A stretch of DNA of 64,000 bases from Nocardia sp. NBC_00416 (GCF_036032445.1 NZ_CP107932.1:3226501-3290500); one strand, 5' to 3'; counted from the stretch's first letter, positions 8,217-20,640 are shown. Translations and numbers: made by a program. Notes: generated from the sequence alone by a model not told the origin.

Positions 8217-9221
8217 CTAGTCGCCGGACCCCGCGGCCGATTGCGGCCGGGCGCGCCCGCGGGTGCGCAGCAGGCTGGCGACTGTGGCCACCACCAGGAT
8301 GCCGAGGATCACCGAGAGCGACAGCGCGGTGGAGATCTCCGGCACGCTCACGTGCTCGCCGCCGTTGATGAACGGCAGCGTGTTCTCGTGCAGGGCGTGC
8401 AGCACCAGTTTGATACCGATGAAGGCCAGGATGGCCGCCAGGCCGTAGGACAGATAGACCAACCGGTCGAGCAGGCCACCGATCAGGAAGTACAGCTGGC
8501 GCAGGCCCATCAGCGCGAAAGCGTTCGCGGTGAACACGATGTAGGGCTCCTCGGTCAGGCCGTAGATGGCCGGAATCGAGTCGAGCGCGAACAGCAGATC
8601 GGCGAACCCGATGGCCAGCAGCGCGAGCAGCATCGGGGTCACCACGCGGCGGCCGTCGATCCGGGTCACCAGTTTGTCGCCGTCGTAGGTGTCGGTGGTC
8701 GGCACCAGTCGCTTGGTCAGCGCGACGATCCGGCTGTCGCGTTTCTGCTCCTCCGCGACCTCGTGACCGCTGTCCTTCAGCAGTTTCACCGCGGTGTAGA
8801 CCAGGAACAGGCCGAAAAGGTAGAAGACCCAGCTGAACGCGCTGATCGCCGCGGCGCCGACCGCGATGAAGACACCGCGCATACCCAGGGCCACCACGAT
8901 GCCGATGAGCAGCACCTTCTGCTGATAGATCCGCGGTACCGCGAAGGTGGACATGATGATCAGGAAGATGAACAGGTTGTCCACCGAGAGCGCCTTCTCG
9001 GTGACGAAGCCGGCGTAGTACTCGCCGGCGAAGGTCCCGCCCCACTTCCAGGCGATCACACCGCCGAAGGCGAGGGCCAGACCGATGTACACCGCGGACC
9101 AGAACCCGGACTCACGGAAGGTCGGTTCGTGCGGAGTGCGCACATGTGCGAAGAAATCGAAAACGAACAGGCCGAGGATCACCGCGATGGTGATTCCCCA
9201 GATGAGAGCGGTTACCTGCAT
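8217..9221 (-). CDS. TerC/Alx family membrane protein
   Basis: A 334-residue polytopic membrane protein of the TerC family, whose characterised members export manganese or sit with tellurium-resistance systems. The hallmark TEKALSVDNLFIFLIIMSTF (about residues 74-93) and the acidic repeat FADLLFALDSIPAIYGLTEE (about 207-226) carry the conserved membrane Asp residues. A cytoplasmic loop (about 155-190) holds VTRIDGRRVVTP, seen in Alx-type members. I counted about eight to nine helices. I looked for a yybP-ykoY manganese riboswitch upstream (9222-9360) and did not recognise one. It is not part of an operon. Confidence 0.85.
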   Translation of the reverse strand: MQVTALIWGITIAVILGLFVFDFFAHVRTPHEPTFRESGFWSAVYIGLALAFGGVIAWKWGGTFAGEYYAGFVTEKALSVDNLFIFLIIMSTFAVPRIYQQKVLLIGIVVALGMRGVFIAVGAAAISAFSWVFYLFGLFLVYTAVKLLKDSGHEVAEEQKRDSRIVALTKRLVPTTDTYDGDKLVTRIDGRRVVTPMLLALLAIGFADLLFALDSIPAIYGLTEEPYIVFTANAFALMGLRQLYFLIGGLLDRLVYLSYGLAAILAFIGIKLVLHALHENTLPFINGGEHVSVPEISTALSLSVILGILVVATVASLLRTRGRARPQSAAGSGD

Positions 9222-9360
9222 GCGGCGATCCGTTCAGCGGTACGAGTCATGGTCTCAATCATGCCCGATATGCCCGATTCACCCGGCTTGCGGGGTCGTC
9301 GCCGGCAATCGTCTCATACGACCGGCCGCGTCCGGCCCGACCACGCGACGTCCGCGCGCG

Positions 9361-11994
9361 TCACTCGTCGTCCGGTTCCGGCTCCTCATCGGCACCGCCG
9401 CCGCGGATCGACCAGAGCAGGCCGTCCAGCTCATCCGGTTTGATCAGCACGTCACGCGCCTTGGACCCCTCACTCGGCCCCACCACACCCCGGGTCTCCA
9501 TGAGATCCATCAACCGGCCCGCCTTCGCGAATCCGACCCGGAGTTTGCGCTGCAACATGGAGGTGGATCCGAACTGCGAGGTCACGACCAGCTCTACCGC
9601 CTGCAGGAACACATCGAGATCGTCACCGATATCGGGATCGACGTCCTTCTTCTCCCCGGCCTTGGCCGCGGTGACGCCTTCGGTGTATTCGGGCTCGGCC
9701 TGGTTCTTGGTGAACTCGACGACCGCGTGGATCTCCTCATCGCTGATGAAGGCGCCCTGCAACCGGGTCGGTTTACCCGCGCCCATCGGCAGGAAGAGTC
9801 CGTCACCCATACCGATGAGCTTCTCGGCGCCGGGCTGGTCGAGGATAACGCGCGAATCGGTGAGTGACGATGTCGCGAAGGCCAGCCGGGACGGCACATT
9901 GGTCTTGATCAGGCCGGTCACCACATCCACCGACGGCCGCTGGGTGGCCAGCACCAGATGGATACCGGCCGCGCGCGCCTTCTGCGTGATCCGGACGATG
10001 GCGTCCTCGACATCGCGGGGCGCGGTCATCATCAGGTCGGCGAGTTCGTCGACGATCGCCAGGATGTAGGGGTACGGCCGGTACACCCGCTCACTGCCCA
10101 GCGGCGTCGTGATGGCCCCGGATTTCACCTTCCGGTTGAAATCGTCGATATGCCGGACCTTGCTGGCCTGCATGTCCTGGTACCGCTGTTCCATCTCCTC
10201 CACCAGCCAGGCCAGCGCCGCGGCGGCTTTCTTCGGCTGGGTGATGATGGGCGTGATCAGATGCGGGATGCCCTCGTAGGGGGTGAGTTCCACCATCTTC
10301 GGGTCGACCAGGATCATCCGGACCTCGTCCGGCGTGGCCCGCTGCAACAGCGATACCAGCATCGAGTTCACGAAACTCGACTTACCGGAGCCGGTGGAAC
10401 CGGCGACCAGCAGATGGGGCGTTTTGGCCAGATTCGCCGAGACGAACTCGCCCTCGATGTTCTTACCCAGCCCGATCACCAGCGGATGGTGGTCGTTGCG
10501 CGTGGAGGGCGCGGTGAGCACATCGGCGAGCCGGACCAGTTCCCGGTCGGCGTTGGGCACCTCGATACCGACCGCGGACTTACCCGGGATCGGGGCGAGC
10601 AGACGCACGTTCTCGGTGGCCACCGCGTACGCGATATTGCGGGTGAGCGCGGTGATCTTCTCGACCTTCACCCCGGGGCCGAGTTCCACCTCGTACCGGG
10701 TCACGGTCGGGCCCCGGACGAATCCGGTCACCGCCGCGTCGATCTTGAACTGCACCAGCACCTCGGTGATGGCCTCGATCATCGATTCATTGGCGGCGCT
10801 GCGTTTGCGGGGCGGATCGCCCTCGATGAGCAGGCTCATCGGCGGCAGCGTGTAATCACCCTCGGTGACCCGGTCGGTGACGAATTCCGGTTCCGGGAGC
10901 GGCGGCGGGGTCTGATCGACCGCGGCGGGCGCGGCGGGTTTGCGTGTGCGGCGGCCCGCGGGCTGTTCGCCGTCGGAGCCGGTGGCGATCGGCTTGGCAT
11001 CGCGCAGCGGCGGCTCGCCCGCACCGCCCGCCGTGGGACCCACGAACTCGTCGGCGGGATAGTTCTCGACCGGGGTGCGCCGGCGGCGCCGCGACTTCGC
11101 GGGCGCCTCGCCGGAGTCGGCGTCGTATTCGTCCACCGGGTCGTAACCGTCGCGATAGTCGGCGTCGTCGCCGTAACCGGGCGCACCGAAGAACTCCCGC
11201 AGCCGCTGGGGCGCTTCCCGCATTGTCGTGCCGGTAACCAGGAGTACGCCGAATACGACGGCCAGCAGCAGTATGGGCACCGACAGCCAAGCCGTGAGCC
11301 CGTCGGTGACCGGCCCGCCGATGACGAATCCGACGAATCCGGCGGCGTCGGCACGGCCCGCGGCGTCCGCCGGGGCACCGTCGGCGATATGCCACAACCC
11401 CAGCAACGGCAGCCCGATCAGCAGCCCGCCCAGCACCAGGCGCGGGCGGATATCCGGCCGCGGCTCGGTGCGCATCAACACCACCGCGACAGCGGCGGCC
11501 ACGAACGGCAGGAGCGCTGCCGCCGAACCGCTGATCGCGCGGATGACGGCCTCCACCGCGCGTCCGATCGGACCGCCCGCCGACAGCCAGACAGCGGCCG
11601 CGATCACCGCACTGAGCGCGATCAATCCGAGCGCGACCCCGTCACGGCGATGGCCGTGTTCGATCTCCCCGGCCCGGCTGATGGCCCGGGTGGTGGCGCC
11701 GAGCCCCCGTGCCGCGACGGTCCAGCCGCCGCTGACCATCCGGCTGAACACCGCCAGGGGCGCCGTATCGGATCGGCGCGACGCCGCGGTGCGGCGGGCC
11801 GCGCCCCGGGCGGGACGGGTTCCGGTGCCCGGGCGCGCCGCCCGCCGGGTGGTTTTCCGCGCCGGGCTCTGCGCTTTCGCTGCGCCGGCCGCCTGACGCG
11901 AATTGCCCGAACGAGAACGCGCCGCGGTGGTCCGCCCCCGAGCCGATCCCGCCCGCGTACCAGGTGTGGTTGTGCCGCGGGACTTACCTGCCAT
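9361..11994 (-). CDS. ftsK: FtsK/SpoIIIE DNA translocase
   Basis: An 877-residue septal DNA pump. A basic, Arg/Ala/Thr-rich tail (1-85) is followed by four transmembrane helices (about 120-265), an acidic linker (about 275-375), then alpha/beta motor domains. Walker A GSTGSGKS lies near residue 530 and Walker [14 protein letters not shown] near 650. [20 protein letters not shown] follows. The end (about 790-850) is the gamma winged helix that reads KOPS sequences, with [20 protein letters not shown]. The ATG at 11994 follows GAGGCC. It appears monocistronic and intact. Confidence 0.96.
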   Translation of the reverse strand: MAGKSRGTTTPGTRAGSARGRTTAARSRSGNSRQAAGAAKAQSPARKTTRRAARPGTGTRPARGAARRTAASRRSDTAPLAVFSRMVSGGWTVAARGLGATTRAISRAGEIEHGHRRDGVALGLIALSAVIAAAVWLSAGGPIGRAVEAVIRAISGSAAALLPFVAAAVAVVLMRTEPRPDIRPRLVLGGLLIGLPLLGLWHIADGAPADAAGRADAAGFVGFVIGGPVTDGLTAWLSVPILLLAVVFGVLLVTGTTMREAPQRLREFFGAPGYGDDADYRDGYDPVDEYDADSGEAPAKSRRRRRTPVENYPADEFVGPTAGGAGEPPLRDAKPIATGSDGEQPAGRRTRKPAAPAAVDQTPPPLPEPEFVTDRVTEGDYTLPPMSLLIEGDPPRKRSAANESMIEAITEVLVQFKIDAAVTGFVRGPTVTRYEVELGPGVKVEKITALTRNIAYAVATENVRLLAPIPGKSAVGIEVPNADRELVRLADVLTAPSTRNDHHPLVIGLGKNIEGEFVSANLAKTPHLLVAGSTGSGKSSFVNSMLVSLLQRATPDEVRMILVDPKMVELTPYEGIPHLITPIITQPKKAAAALAWLVEEMEQRYQDMQASKVRHIDDFNRKVKSGAITTPLGSERVYRPYPYILAIVDELADLMMTAPRDVEDAIVRITQKARAAGIHLVLATQRPSVDVVTGLIKTNVPSRLAFATSSLTDSRVILDQPGAEKLIGMGDGLFLPMGAGKPTRLQGAFISDEEIHAVVEFTKNQAEPEYTEGVTAAKAGEKKDVDPDIGDDLDVFLQAVELVVTSQFGSTSMLQRKLRVGFAKAGRLMDLMETRGVVGPSEGSKARDVLIKPDELDGLLWSIRGGGADEEPEPDDE

Positions 11995-12188
11995 GGCCTC
12001 AGGCTAGCCGCAACAACCCCATCCGGACCATCCGCAACACTGGTCACCCCCGCTACGACGGCGGGAAAATCGCTCCGCGGGCGGCTCTCGTCCGCCTACG
12101 TTCCCGTGGTCACGGCCCGGAATTCGCTCCCGGCGGCGGTGCCGCCGGCAACCAGCGCAATGCCGGACACCGCTCGCGCGGCGGGCGC

Positions 12189-12812
12189 TCAGATCGAACG
12201 ATCGAGTGCCAGCACCTGACGGACGGCGTCCGGTTCCCCCTCGGTATCGATCCGGACCTGATCGCGCCCGAAGGCGTGCAGGAGCAGTTCGGCGGGCGTG
12301 CCGGTCAGCGTCACCGCGGGCCCGGCACCGTCCACGATCCGGATCCGGTCTCCGCCGGGTATCGAGAATTCCACCGGCACCGGCGATTTCCGGTACGCCA
12401 TCTTGCCCATTCGGCGCAGCATCGACCACAGCCGCTGCTGATCCTCGGCGGGCAGGTCCCGCGGCTCCCATCCGGGACGCGCACGGCGAACATCCTCGTG
12501 ATGGACGAACATCTCGCTCAGATTCGCGAACGCGTCCACCGGCCGCAGCGGCGACCACCAGGGCGGGCCGGTACGGACCTGCTCCAGGAGAGCGTCGAAC
12601 GGCCGGCCGGCCGCCTTGTCCTGGACTCGCTGCAGATAGCCGGCGAAGGGACGCAACATGATTCCCGGCGCGGCATCGGGTCGTCGTTCCCGCACCACCA
12701 GGTGCGCCGCGAGTTCGCGCACGGACCACTCACCGCATAATGTGGGCGCGTCCGGGCCGGTGCCCTTCATCGTTTCGACCAATGCACGGCGTTCACGCTG
12801 AGCCATGTTCAC
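12189..12812 (-). CDS. TIGR03085 family protein (DinB-like, mycothiol-dependent isomerase superfamily)
   Basis: A 207-residue protein beginning M-N-MAQRERRALVETM, then TLCGEWSVRELAAHLVVRER (about 24-43), characteristic of the actinobacterial TIGR03085 family. These share the four-helix DinB/MDMPI fold; His in AAHL and later His residues (FVHHEDVRR, about 101-109) are the usual metal ligands. The reaction is unknown. The GTG at 12812 lies 6 nt after TAGATT (12819-12824, minus strand), suggesting a leaderless message; an ATG two codons later is the alternative. It is divergent from the secreted-protein gene at 12948. Confidence 0.8.
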   Translation of the reverse strand: MNMAQRERRALVETMKGTGPDAPTLCGEWSVRELAAHLVVRERRPDAAPGIMLRPFAGYLQRVQDKAAGRPFDALLEQVRTGPPWWSPLRPVDAFANLSEMFVHHEDVRRARPGWEPRDLPAEDQQRLWSMLRRMGKMAYRKSPVPVEFSIPGGDRIRIVDGAGPAVTLTGTPAELLLHAFGRDQVRIDTEGEPDAVRQVLALDRSI

Positions 12813-12901
12813 ACGATGAATCTAGCCGAGACCCAGTGATCGGGGAGGGAATGCGAAACCGAACCGGTTGCTCCGCGGCAGAGATGCTCTGTACTTTGTC
12901 A

Positions 12902-12928
12902 TTCGGTCCATAAGGGTCGTGGACCGAA
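12902..12928. promoter_or_regulatory. Inverted repeat upstream of the DUF4189 secreted-protein gene
   Basis: Perfect 9-bp arms TTCGGTCCA (12902-12910) and TGGACCGAA (12920-12928), with a 9-nt spacer, end 19 nt before the TTG start of the DUF4189 gene. It could be a repressor operator or a hairpin in the 5' leader. TACTTT (12893-12898) just upstream is a possible -10, which would place the repeat at the start of the transcript. Confidence 0.5.
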
Positions 12929-12947
12929 ACGCACAGATGGGAACACC

Positions 12948-13331
12948 TTGAAGAAGTTTCTCACCGTTGCCGCCGTTCTGGTGGCGACCATCGGTTCATT
13001 GCTCGCCGCTTCGGTGACTCCGGCGCACGCGCAGTCCAGTAGTTACTACGGGGCCATCGCGGTATCCCTGTCCACCGGCAACTACGGCTGGTCCTATGAC
13101 TACGACAGCTACTCCGAAGCCGAGCAGGCCGCCGAGAGCAGCTGCGGCGCCGCCGATTGCGTCGCCAAGATCTCCTGGCGCAACGGATGCGGCGCGCTCG
13201 CGGTTTCGGACAGCTGGCTGAGCTACGGCTCCGGCGCCACCCGGGCCGCGGCCCGCTCCGAGGCGCTGGCCAACAACCCCGGCAGCGCCGTGATCGAACA
13301 CTGGAACTGCACCTCCGGCTACGACCTGTGA
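12948..13331 (+). CDS. DUF4189 secreted protein
   Basis: A 127-residue exported protein. A Sec signal peptide (KK, hydrophobic core, AHA cleavage site at 26-28) is followed by a domain with SYYGAIAVSLSTGNYGWSYD and regularly placed aromatic residues. Cysteines at 66, 71, 81 and 121 probably form two disulfides outside the membrane. This matches DUF4189, common in Nocardia and mycobacterial culture-filtrate proteins; function unknown. It starts with TTG (MKKF), with only a weak GGGA upstream. A lipoprotein gene follows 67 nt downstream in the same direction, so the two may be co-transcribed. Confidence 0.78.
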   Translation: MKKFLTVAAVLVATIGSLLAASVTPAHAQSSSYYGAIAVSLSTGNYGWSYDYDSYSEAEQAAESSCGAADCVAKISWRNGCGALAVSDSWLSYGSGATRAAARSEALANNPGSAVIEHWNCTSGYDL

Positions 13332-13398
13332 GTTCGTACCGACCAAATTTTCCGGCCGGCGCCGAATTCGCCGACTACTTCGTAGGGGAATCAGAACT

Positions 13399-13959
13399 GT
13401 GAAAATCCGTCCGATCCGGGTTGTGGCCGCCGCGACAATGGCCGCCGCCGCCCTGACATTCACCGCGTGCTCATCCACCGAGGACACCTCGACCGACGCG
13501 GCCGCCACGAGCACCGAGGCCGCCGCCGAATTCGAATCGGGTAAAACCCAGGACGGCCGGGAGGAGGGTAAGGCGCCGACCACCACGCCCGCGCCGAACC
13601 TGCCCAAGCCCACGGCCGAAGAGCTGAACGACAAGATCAACCGCGCGCTCGACGGCTCGGTCGGCGAGAAAGAGAAACTGGTCTGGATCGAGGACGCCGA
13701 GCAGGATCCGCAGCTGGTGGACAAGCTCGTCGAGGCCGCCAAGAAGAACGAGGTCACGGTCAAGATCACCAATGTCGGCGAACCGGTCGGCGGCAAGGTG
13801 ACCGCCGACGCCGATGTCACCATCGGCGGTAGCCCGGTGGAGAACGCGACCGTCGACTTCGTGGCCGAAGGCGATCAGTGGAAGATCGCGCACGGGTTCG
13901 CGTGCAATATCGTCAAATCCGCGCAGCTGGATTCGGCGGCCTGCCAGCCCGACTCCTGA
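13399..13959 (+). CDS. Lipoprotein with MTB12-like domain
   Basis: A 186-residue protein with a lipobox (ALTFTAC, lipidated Cys24), a Thr/Ala/Glu linker and an alpha/beta domain from about residue 72: PTAEELNDKINRALDG, then VTVKITNVGEPVGGKVTADA and GDQWKIAHGFACNIV. This layout and the NTF2-like look resemble the low-molecular-weight antigen MTB12/CFP-2 family of Mycobacteriales. It probably sits on the outer face of the plasma membrane; function unknown. GTG start with AGGGGA upstream. It ends at a strong terminator shared with the convergent rnj gene. Confidence 0.7.
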   Translation: MKIRPIRVVAAATMAAAALTFTACSSTEDTSTDAAATSTEAAAEFESGKTQDGREEGKAPTTTPAPNLPKPTAEELNDKINRALDGSVGEKEKLVWIEDAEQDPQLVDKLVEAAKKNEVTVKITNVGEPVGGKVTADADVTIGGSPVENATVDFVAEGDQWKIAHGFACNIVKSAQLDSAACQPDS

Positions 13960-13986
13960 TCCACCCCACGATCGGGACCTGAACGA

Positions 13987-14021
13987 GAAACCGCCGGAGG
14001 GCTGGACCCTCCGGCGGTTTC
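13987..14021. terminator. Bidirectional terminator between lipoprotein gene and rnj
   Basis: A perfect 15-bp stem, GAAACCGCCGGAGGG (13987-14001) with CCCTCCGGCGGTTTC (14007-14021), and a 5-nt loop. It begins with GAAA and ends with TTTC on both strands, so it can end transcription from both convergent genes. Confidence 0.9.
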
Positions 14022-14034
14022 GTGTGTCCGGGCC

Positions 14035-17003
<2,969 letters not shown>

Positions 17004-17071
17004 TCACCCCAAAGTCAGCATGATGCCAATTCGCTCCTTGACGACATCGAATATGGCGTCACACTGGTGTC

Positions 17072-17524
17072 ATGGATCTGACCCGCTACACCGCCCGCAT
17101 TCGCGACGACCTGGTGGCCGCGGCCGCGCTGGGCGACGAGAAAACGCAGGCCACGGCCACTGCCCTCGCCAACACCGTGGAGAACTCCGCCCGGCTGGCG
17201 CTGCTCTCGGCACTCACCGAACTCGCCGATACCGTCACTGCCGAACTCGGCGACCGCAGCGTGCACGTCTCACTGCACGGCACTGAGGCAGACATCGAGG
17301 TCCGGCGCGCCCACACGAACGACAACCCCAGCTTCGAGGAGATGACAGGTGATATCAGCCGGGTGACCCTGCGCCTGGTCGAACAGATGAAATCCCGGGC
17401 GGAGGAGGCCGCCGCGCAGAGCGGCCAGTCGTTGAACTCCTGGATGTCCGGAGTCGTCTCCGGTGCCCTGCGCGACCAGATGCGCGGCGGCTACGGAGCC
17501 TCCAAACGCGACGAAACGCCCTGA
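17072..17524 (+). CDS. HicB/Arc-type ribbon-helix-helix protein, no partner
   Basis: A 150-residue protein. The N-terminal part (MDLTRYTARIRDDLVAAAAL, 1-20) is helical; residues 65-110 contain VHVSLHGTEADIEVRRA and ISRVTLRLVEQMKSRAEEAA, with a short strand then helices ending SLNSWMSGVVSGALRDQM, the pattern of ribbon-helix-helix HicB-like proteins. No hicA-like toxin gene lies next to it, so it may be an orphan regulator. TTGACG (17038-17043) and CACACT (17060-17065) lie 16 nt apart with CACACT 6 nt before the ATG, suggesting a leaderless promoter. It is divergent from dapA. Confidence 0.6.
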   Translation: MDLTRYTARIRDDLVAAAALGDEKTQATATALANTVENSARLALLSALTELADTVTAELGDRSVHVSLHGTEADIEVRRAHTNDNPSFEEMTGDISRVTLRLVEQMKSRAEEAAAQSGQSLNSWMSGVVSGALRDQMRGGYGASKRDETP

Positions 17525-17546
17525 TCCGGACCCAAACGGGCGCCCG

Positions 17547-18566
17547 TCAGGTGGAGACGAGAACCTGACCGGAGGTGGCGATCTCGGTACGGCGGTCTAC
17601 ACCGGGCGCGCTGGCCAGGACGGTCGCGATGTTGCGCCGCCCGGAGGGCAACACCCGGACCGTGACCGACCCCGCGTTCGCCGCGTCCAGCTCCCGGACC
17701 GCGAGAGCCACCACTTGCCGGCGCACCGTGCCGGGAACGCTCGCGAAACCGCCATCGTCGAGCAGCAACACCTCTACGCCTCGGGACCGGGCACCGCGCG
17801 CGGCACTGTTCAGCTGGTCGGTGACAAGCCGCGGTGCGCGCAGGCCGTCGCGCAGTTCCGCCTCCAACAACCGGCATTCCACACGTTCACGAGCATCGAG
17901 TTCACCGCCGCGGGCGATCCGTTCGAGTATCGGTCGGGCGATTTCGTCCAACCGGCCCAACTGCCGCACCCGCTCGGCATGCTCGGCGTCCATGGTCGCC
18001 TCGGCGGCCGCACGCATGGCAGCATCCTCGTGCAGCAGCCGCAGCGAACGCTGGGTAGGCCGCATGATCAGGACACATACCGTCGCCCCGGGCAGGGTGG
18101 AGAGCGCGATGAGAAGGACTACCAGGGAACCGAACTCGATCCCCGGGACGAGATCGGCTGCCACGACGGTCGCCGTCACGGCGGCCGCACCCGCCCAGGC
18201 GGCACCGATCCTTCCGCGTAACACCAGCACACCCAGCACATACGAGAAGGCGAAGACAGCCCAGGGCTGACGCTGCGAGTCCTCGTAGAAATTCAGACGG
18301 GTCGCCACTACGGCCAGCAGCCCGCTCACCAGCACGAAGACGGTGGCCGGCCATGGGAGCGGATCGCCGGGGATCAACACCAGGACGAACGCGGCACCCA
18401 GCATCACGGCGAACGCGGGGGCCGCCTGCGCCGACGGGATATCGTGGAACGGCGGCAGCATGTACAGCGTGATCGTGGCGGTGAGACCCGCCAGGAAGAC
18501 CCCGCCGGCCCGGCCGCGCATACCGAGCAGAGCGCGCAGTTCGATATCACTGCCCTGATCCGACAT
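17547..18566 (-). CDS. Membrane protein with degenerate histidine-kinase-like C-terminus
   Basis: A 339-residue protein: about five transmembrane helices (20-175), a coiled coil (about 180-245), then a domain (about 246-335) with alpha/beta character (RGVEVLLLDDGGFASVPG, VTVRVLPSGRRNIATVL) like a HATPase but lacking the N box and clear G boxes. The H box is also missing. It is the third gene of a transcription unit with a response regulator and a histidine kinase, overlapping the kinase by 20 nt. The ATG at 18566 has a GGGGGAGG Shine-Dalgarno sequence. It may sense membrane state or modulate the kinase; this is inference. Confidence 0.6.
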   Translation of the reverse strand: MSDQGSDIELRALLGMRGRAGGVFLAGLTATITLYMLPPFHDIPSAQAAPAFAVMLGAAFVLVLIPGDPLPWPATVFVLVSGLLAVVATRLNFYEDSQRQPWAVFAFSYVLGVLVLRGRIGAAWAGAAAVTATVVAADLVPGIEFGSLVVLLIALSTLPGATVCVLIMRPTQRSLRLLHEDAAMRAAAEATMDAEHAERVRQLGRLDEIARPILERIARGGELDARERVECRLLEAELRDGLRAPRLVTDQLNSAARGARSRGVEVLLLDDGGFASVPGTVRRQVVALAVRELDAANAGSVTVRVLPSGRRNIATVLASAPGVDRRTEIATSGQVLVST

Positions 18567-19842
18567 CGTCACCTCCCCCGGCGCTACCCCACATCAGGGT
18601 CACCACTGTCCCTTCCCCCGGTTCCGATTCCACGAAACCCGCGCCGCCGGGCAGCTGCCGCATGCGGCCCAAGATACTGACCGACAGGCCGAGCCGGTCG
18701 ACCGCTACTGCCTCCCTGTCGAAGCCGAGGCCGTTGTCCCGCATCACCACCCGCAGCCCACCCGCGCCGACCGTCACCGTCACCGTGCGCCGGACAGGAC
18801 GGTCGGGGACGCCGGCATGACGCAGGCTGTTGCGGGTGGCTTCCGCCAGCGCCGCCGCCAGGGTGCCCGCAGCCTCCACGGGCATCCGCAGGTAACCCGC
18901 GCGGCCCCCGCGACAGGCCGTGAACGCAACCCCGGCGTTCACGTCGTGCACCGCCGCGCGCAGGAAACCGACGGCCGAATCGGCGTCCAGATAGTCGGGG
19001 TCGATATCGGAGACGCGGGTGGCGTCGAGCTGGTCGAGGGTGCGTTCGGCCTGTGCCCGCAGAATCGGAGAGGCGCCGCCGGTACGGGAGGCGTCCAGCA
19101 GTGTCGACAGCACACCATCGTGGATGAGGGCGGCGAACCGGGCCCGTTCTCGTTCCCGGGCGGCGGTACCCGCGATTGCCGCCGCCCGCTCGCTCGCGAT
19201 CGCCGATTCCCGGTCCACCCGGGCGCCCGCCGCCCGGGCGTACATCACACACCACAGGAACAGCCCGCACAACCCGGCCTGCCGCACGAAATTCTCGACC
19301 ACGTTCAGCGGCGTGATGTCGTCGAACATCACGTACAGCGCGGTGCCCGGGATCGCCGACGCGGCCACGAGATAGGCGCCGGCGAGCAGCGGTCGCCAGG
19401 CCAGCGCGGCCGCCAGCACCCCGACGGCGATCAGCCGGTGCGCCCAGATCGGTCCAGGCGCCTCCACGATCTCGGAGTAGTGCGCCTGCACCAGCATCAT
19501 CGCCGTGAGATAGCCGAGCGCGGCGGCACCCGCCACCTGCCTGATCAGGCGCGGCCCGGCGACCATCGACACCACCACGAGCACCGGCAGCATGCCGAAG
19601 GCCACCGGCACCGTGACAAGGGTCCACACCAGTGGGACCGAGCGGTGCTGCACGATGATCTCGGGCAACTCCATCACGCAGGCAATGGTTCCGACAAGCC
19701 CGATCACCAGACCGAACCGGCGCTCCAGCCGGTCGACGGCGTGTTCCGGTCCAGCGGCACGGCCACCGGAGCGCACCGCGTGCGGTATCCGCAACAGGCC
19801 CGGCCGGGAAGACGGCGCGGCAGGCACGGACGCCGTGTTCAT
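18547..19842 (-). CDS. Membrane sensor histidine kinase, LiaS/NarX-like
   Basis: A 431-residue kinase with six or so transmembrane helices (about 44-205), no large extracellular domain, a coiled linker, then the dimerisation/phosphoacceptor segment ARERERARFAALIHDGVLST with His241 as the likely phosphorylated residue (HisKA_3-like). The ATPase domain has the N box ALAEATRNSLRHAG (Asn338), MRDNGLGFD and GLSVSILGRM. Short-loop multi-helix sensors of this kind often detect the membrane itself. The ATG overlaps the response-regulator stop codon (ATGA); the next gene starts inside it. The ligand is unknown. Confidence 0.82.
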   Translation of the reverse strand: MNTASVPAAPSSRPGLLRIPHAVRSGGRAAGPEHAVDRLERRFGLVIGLVGTIACVMELPEIIVQHRSVPLVWTLVTVPVAFGMLPVLVVVSMVAGPRLIRQVAGAAALGYLTAMMLVQAHYSEIVEAPGPIWAHRLIAVGVLAAALAWRPLLAGAYLVAASAIPGTALYVMFDDITPLNVVENFVRQAGLCGLFLWCVMYARAAGARVDRESAIASERAAAIAGTAARERERARFAALIHDGVLSTLLDASRTGGASPILRAQAERTLDQLDATRVSDIDPDYLDADSAVGFLRAAVHDVNAGVAFTACRGGRAGYLRMPVEAAGTLAAALAEATRNSLRHAGVPDRPVRRTVTVTVGAGGLRVVMRDNGLGFDREAVAVDRLGLSVSILGRMRQLPGGAGFVESEPGEGTVVTLMWGSAGGGDDVGSGQ

Positions 19843-20534
19843 GGCCGACGATGCTCGGGCACCGGCAGCCACCCGTCCTCCACCGCCCGCTTGTACAGCT
19901 CGGTCTTGGTGGGCGCGGGACGTCCCGCGTCGGCGTACTTCTGCCGGATCCGGCCCAGATAGTCGTTCACGGTCTGCTCCGACAGCCCCGTCAGCCGGGC
20001 CACCCGGGAGGCTTTCTCCCCGGACGCGTACAGGGTGAGCACCTCCTCCTGCCTGGGACTCAACCCGACCCTCGACAGCTGCGGATCCCCGTCGAGAGCG
20101 GCTGCCCAGTCGGTCGTCACCACCTGCTCCCCGGAGGCGGCGCGCCGCACCGCGGCGACCACCGCGGCCTCACCCTCCGATTTACGGAGTACACCCAGCA
20201 CCCCGGCTTGTGCAGCCGAACGCACCAGGTACGGATTCTCGGCACCGGTGAACACCAGCACTTCCACACCGTTCTCCCGCAGCGTCCGAACATTGTCCTC
20301 GGGCGTGGAATCGTCGGCGAGCCGCAGGTCCAGCACCACCAGATCCAACGACCACGTATCGCCCAGGCGGCATTCCGGATGCTTCAGCAGTTCGGCGACC
20401 GTGCCGACGGTCGCGACCAGCATCAGATCCGGTTGCGGCCCGAGCATCGCAGACAATCCGATCGCCACCGATTCGTGGTCTTCCACCAGTCCGATCCGGC
20501 GTGGCACGCTCAATTCCGCGACACTCTCGGTCAC
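19839..20534 (-). CDS. NarL/LuxR-type response regulator
   Basis: A 231-residue regulator. Receiver domain 12-135: acidic pair in GLVEDHE, phospho-acceptor Asp69 in LDLVVLDLRLAD, Thr/Ser switch in VLVFTGAENP, Lys in GVLRKSEGE. A LuxR-type helix-turn-helix follows at about 158-215 with LSPRQEEVLTLYASGEKASR and LSEQTVNDYLGRIRQKYAD. GTG at 20534 is favoured since AGGGGAG lies 6 nt upstream; GTG 20537 and TTG 20540 are alternatives. It is first in a three-gene coupled operon with its kinase and the degenerate kinase-like protein. Confidence 0.85.
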   Translation of the reverse strand: MTESVAELSVPRRIGLVEDHESVAIGLSAMLGPQPDLMLVATVGTVAELLKHPECRLGDTWSLDLVVLDLRLADDSTPEDNVRTLRENGVEVLVFTGAENPYLVRSAAQAGVLGVLRKSEGEAAVVAAVRRAASGEQVVTTDWAAALDGDPQLSRVGLSPRQEEVLTLYASGEKASRVARLTGLSEQTVNDYLGRIRQKYADAGRPAPTKTELYKRAVEDGWLPVPEHRRP

Positions 20535-20640
20535 CACCAACTCCCCTCACGCACAACACGTTGTCCAAGCAGTATGGCGGTCCGAACACTGCAGGGTCAG
20601 CCCCAGATTTCAGGGGAGCGCGCGACTTTCGGGAGAAAGG

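Noticed and set aside
9222..9360. Possible yybP-ykoY manganese riboswitch upstream of the TerC gene
   Set aside because: None of the conserved yybP-ykoY core sequence could be found on the minus strand.
9958..12219. Open frame of 753 codons opposite ftsK
   Set aside because: Shadow of ftsK, rich in His/Arg/Gly without domain structure.
17060..17071. ACAC-TG-GTGT dyad before the RHH gene as its own operator
   Set aside because: Only 4-bp arms, overlapping the presumed -10; too short to claim.
17534..17545. ACGGGCGCCCGT palindrome as terminator between the RHH gene and the kinase-like gene
   Set aside because: A perfect palindrome without loop; as RNA it cannot form a stable terminator hairpin of useful length.
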